Source: Fasciolopsis buskii (taxonomy: Eukaryota > Platyhelminthes > Trematoda > Plagiorchiida > Fasciolidae). From it: a stretch of DNA of 64,000 bases. The DNA is taken from assembly GCA_008360955.1 (NCBI GenBank), contig LUCM01007982.1:256071-320070 (forward strand), written 5' to 3'. The notes below the pieces were generated by a model. That model was given only the letters and a program-made list of their open reading frames with translations, was not told the DNA's origin and made no database searches. Below, in pieces: positions 61,140 to 64,000 of this stretch. Each line of letters starts with the position of its first letter. The stretch's first letter is position 1. The position numbers and the translations under genes are program-made.

Positions 61140-62585
61140 GCGTGTCGTAGAAATCATCATCATCATCATCGTTCAGCGTTAAACAGCAAGGCGAGCCTCA
61201 CTGACCGCTGCCTTTTCACCAAGGCTACATATGTCTATAAAAAGAGTGAATATCCAAGGGGAACAGAGAGTGGACCTACAGAGGCGAAAAAGATAAGACT
61301 CTACCGCAGCCAACATACGAAACACAGTCTAACTGTACAAACAAACTCTTTCAATCATTCGGATTCGATAGAAAATGACAACACGATCGCCACTGTTCGT
61401 GGTTCATTCCCATATCCTCTAGTGTCTCCAGCCAGCGAGTTGATGAGTCTTTCGGAACCCAACCACGAACACGTGAGACACATGCTTTACCTAAGCCCGT
61501 TGCACATTTTCTCATCCCACGTTGCCACGTCATCTGTTGGCCTCCACACGGGTTCTCCCATTCCTTAGGAGGAACGCAAAACAGGACACGATATGGTAGA
61601 CGAGTGTTCGCCGCACACAACAAGTGAACCAACCAGCGCAGTCCACTAAGTTTCATACGCCGAAATAGGATATTCTGAGAACCGCATCTAGTATTAGATG
61701 CCTGACCTCCCATTACTCATCCGGTCACTCCATCCAATCCTAGCCACACTACGTAAACATCAGTGGTCGTCGAAAACCTCCAACCGACGAACATCGCCCA
61801 CACGCACACTCCATGTCTCCCAACTGTACACCAGAATCGAGCGCACTGCGGCACAGTACACACGACCTTTCAACTTCAGTGAAATATCAGGCCGACGCCA
61901 CAAGCGCTTCAGTCCAGTGTAAGCTGCCCGAACCTTGGATATACGCGTGTTTACCTCCAATCCCAAGCTACCATCGTTGGACACGCAGCTACCAAGGTAG
62001 GTGAAACGGTCCTCTCCACCCAGTATCAAGTTCGGCGCTGCTCTCGTCCAGTCCTGTAACAGCACTTTGCCTTTTGAAGGTGCAAAGCACATGCCAAACC
62101 GAGCAATCGATCTCGACAGTTTATCTAGTGCCCAATGTGCATGGTCTGCAGACTCGAACAGGCACACAACGTCATCTGCTTAATGTAGATCACATTGCTT
62201 CCCTCCATTTCCTAATTCGATTCCTACATCCCGGAGACCTCCTAAAGCATCTTCCATCACCTCATCCATGACGAAGTTGAACAGGAATGGAGAGATGGGA
62301 CACCCTTGTCCAACGCCGCTGGTCGTTTCGAATGAAATTGACAGTTCACTGTATACCCTCACGCGACCACAGGTATGCGAGCACAGGGCCCGCAACAGGT
62401 TCACAAACTTCGTTGGCATACCACTCCGGTGGAGAGCACTGAGTAGTGCAGGTCGATCCACGGAGTCGGAAGCACCTTTCAAGTCGAGAAGCACTACGAT
62501 CGTAGGGCGCCGGTGCGTGTGGCACGTTTCGAGTATCTGTCGGAGAGTAAATATCTGGTCGATGCAACCTCGACCTGGTCGCAGA
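61140..62585 (-). mobile_element. RTE-type LINE, 5'-truncated, with intact 3' end and GAT tail (copy B)
   Basis: The most informative RTE copy. On the minus strand it starts near 62585 with PGRGCIDQIFTLRQIL (5'-truncated, as usual for LINE insertion), carries the same TAA at the YADD tyrosine (62180-62182) as copy A, and has one extra stop of its own at 61760-61762 (DDH-stop). Unlike copy A it keeps the 3' end, which reads CCTTGCTGTTTAACGCTGAA and then GAT repeats (61150-61170), marking the natural terminus. It lies in the intron just after the exon at 62728-63459. Confidence 0.9.
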
Positions 62586-62840
62586 AAGCAGTCAATAGGA
62601 GAACGCACGAATGTTCATTTGTAATGATTGGTCTGAAAGTTTCTAATTAGAAACGTGTGATAAATACGCGCTATCTTAAGAGACATCGGTAGCAATCCAA
62701 CTACTGAAAATTCGAAACCTAACTTACTGCATTCTGCTTATTGAATCCGGACGTATTTTCATGAGAATCCATCTGGACTGGACCTGTTTTTCCTGTAGCT
62801 GAATTGTAGTTACTTGTGCTGTTTGAACTGCTAGGTGTCA
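61197..62840 (-). repeat. Segmental duplication, copy B (partner 24014-25657)
   Basis: Same unit as copy A, here in its original context: the exon continues past 62840 and the RTE continues past 61197 to its natural end. This copy is therefore the likely source. Confidence 0.9.
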
Positions 62841-63459
62841 TCATAGGCGGCCGGATGAAACTATTTGAAAGACTCGCACTGGCGTTACCAGGTTTTATGT
62901 TTGCAGCGGATGATATTCTTGATGTCGGTTGAGGAAGCGCAGAGGGAACGGAGTTTGGCTGGTGATGCTCGACGGCACCGCCAAAGTGCGTATCATTTAT
63001 CGGTTTAGAAGAAACATCTGACTGAGACTTTATTGGAGCTGTCAGGTCATCCACGGAATGCACAGTAACTGGACAATTTGACTTCCTCCAACTGTCTACA
63101 GCACCGTGAGCAGCAATGTACTGGTCCGGTTTGCTGTCAGCATTGGCCTTGACGCCAGATGAATCTGCAGACTGAAAACCGCAATCGCTGCTTCGCTGAA
63201 TATTTTGGCTAAATTCTGTGTAGTTTTTATACTGGTGAAAATCTGAGGCACGATCTGGACAGGTATTTGATGGGAAATGGTGATTAGCTTTGTACGCACC
63301 TTGACCCAACACCGTAGAAAGAGTAGTGGTAGAACATCCACTGGGGATAGACAAATGTACCGTCGAATGGTGGTCGCGAAGGCGTACAGGAGTGTTTAAA
63401 TTTGCCATGTGAAGTTGAGCCAGGAAGCCTGCACAGCAATGGACAGCACTTGTCCACCC
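62728..63459 (-). CDS. Ser/Asn-rich coding exon of unknown protein
   Basis: A 732-base exon (244 codons, phase 0 at both ends) from an acceptor (TTCTGTTCATCTAACAG) to donor GCA|GTAAGTT. It reads GWTSAVHCCAGFLAQLH, then from a Met at 63408 MANLNTPVRLRDHHSTVHLS, and ends in the Ser/Asn-rich TPSSSNSTSNYNSATGK and NKQNA. No domain is recognised and most of it looks disordered. Because it is on the DNTTIP1 strand and upstream, it could be a 5' exon of that gene. However, its phase does not fit exon E1 directly, so at least one more exon would be needed. A separate upstream gene is equally possible. The last 113 bases are duplicated at 25545-25657. Confidence 0.6.
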
Positions 63460-63618
63460 CTGTTAGATGAACAGAAAGTGAAAACTAGGTTGAGCACAGG
63501 AGTACAGCAAGTTTTGCGATAAGGATTTTGTTTCTGGAATGAGGTCCGCGTGGATTCTTCCTCACAAATTCATGAAGAAAGGAATCTGAAAACAATTAAA
63601 TCCGAAGCGAATGCTTAC

Positions 63619-63635
63619 CACGTAAATTAGATGTC
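63619..63635 (-). CDS. Possible 17-base micro-exon
   Basis: GACATCTAATTTACGTG lies between a textbook acceptor (TTTTCAATTTTTTCAG) and a fair donor (GTAAGC). Joined to the exon at 63459 it would keep that frame (HLIYV|GWTS). The sequence is too short to support a claim beyond the splice signals. Confidence 0.2.
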
Positions 63636-63738
63636 CTGAAAAAATTGAAAACAATGGTGCGAGAAAAACAGGCTACTGACAACTTGGAGATGACAAGCTA
63701 AGACGGTGTGCAGATATTAATTAATGTACCTCATTTGC

Positions 63739-63739
63739 G

Positions 63740-63773
<34 letters not shown>

Positions 63774-63774
63774 C
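63739..63774. repeat. Palindromic TA dinucleotide run
   Basis: A run of about 28 alternating A/T flanked by GTTCATAT on the left and its complement ATATGAAC on the right, forming a perfect inverted repeat of 36 bases. Confidence 0.9.
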
Positions 63775-64000
63775 GGGCTAATTTTGTTTACGCATCCAGA
63801 TACTACTTCCTGCTTATATATATATCCTGGGGCATTCTGCCCTCGTTCCTAAGGTTGGCTCAGCCCAACTGACAAAGAATTATCAACGAATCACAGTTGT
63901 GATTCTTCTGTGGACTCTTCGACGAAGAGCTTCCATGCACACTCCTGTTGCTACAGATTCGATTCTGGTGAGAAATATCAATCAATTTGGAGTGTACAAG

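Noticed and set aside
1..64000. CRISPR arrays, rRNA, bacterial-style operons or terminators
   Set aside because: None seen. The exon-intron structure and element types are those of an animal nuclear genome.

Overview
The window looks like animal nuclear DNA, most likely from a flatworm and probably a fluke. That is inferred from small exons with GT/AG splice sites separated by kilobases of intron, from many decayed RTE-type LINE fragments, and from a Penelope-like element with a GIY-YIG domain. There is no bacterial operon layout, no CRISPR array and no rRNA. A single N at 24217 shows it is an assembly.

The main gene lies on the minus strand. Seven splice-flanked exons (39747-39855, 32106-32207, 21407-22258, 14106-14173, 13431-13547, 2415-2682, 1382-1672) have compatible codon phases at every junction. 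In order they match the layout of DNTTIP1, a scaffold subunit of the MiDAC histone deacetylase complex: dimerisation helices, a long Ser/Pro-rich basic linker, an AT-hook-like patch, and the SKI-like DNA-binding domain. The gene covers at least 38 kb and is open at its 5' end, and possibly at its 3' end. The E-number labels for exons are used only in this annotation. A possible in-frame cassette exon lies at 39140-39280. A two-exon candidate for the end of a single-pass membrane protein (7256-7404 and 6521-6649, minus strand) lies inside one DNTTIP1 intron. A Ser-rich coding exon of unknown identity (62728-63459, minus) lies upstream. It may be a 5' exon of the same gene or belong to a neighbour.

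The introns are filled with mobile DNA. RTE fragments lie at 9.8-13.4, 23.3-26.7, 37.7-38.3, 43.1-46.2, 58.2-58.5 and 59.0-62.6 kb. A CR1/Jockey-like relic is at 5.15-5.56 kb, a Penelope-like C-terminus at 36.56-37.38 kb, and two tRNA-like (SINE?) relics near 60.8 and 61.0 kb. Copies that include the element's 5' end share a leader sequence. The 3' end is marked by a short GAT-repeat tail.

The most unusual structure is two pairs of recent duplications of elements that were already dead. 24014-25657 matches 61197-62840 (about 99% identical), and 44683-46001 matches 59000-60318 (three differences seen). Partners share the same inactivating mutations, so whole DNA segments were copied rather than retrotransposed. 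One unit carries the end of a host exon with its splice donor, which in the second copy is fused in frame to an RTE leader. I found no clear candidate for a wholly new biological system. The strongest leads are the reconstructed DNTTIP1 gene and the duplication mosaic.
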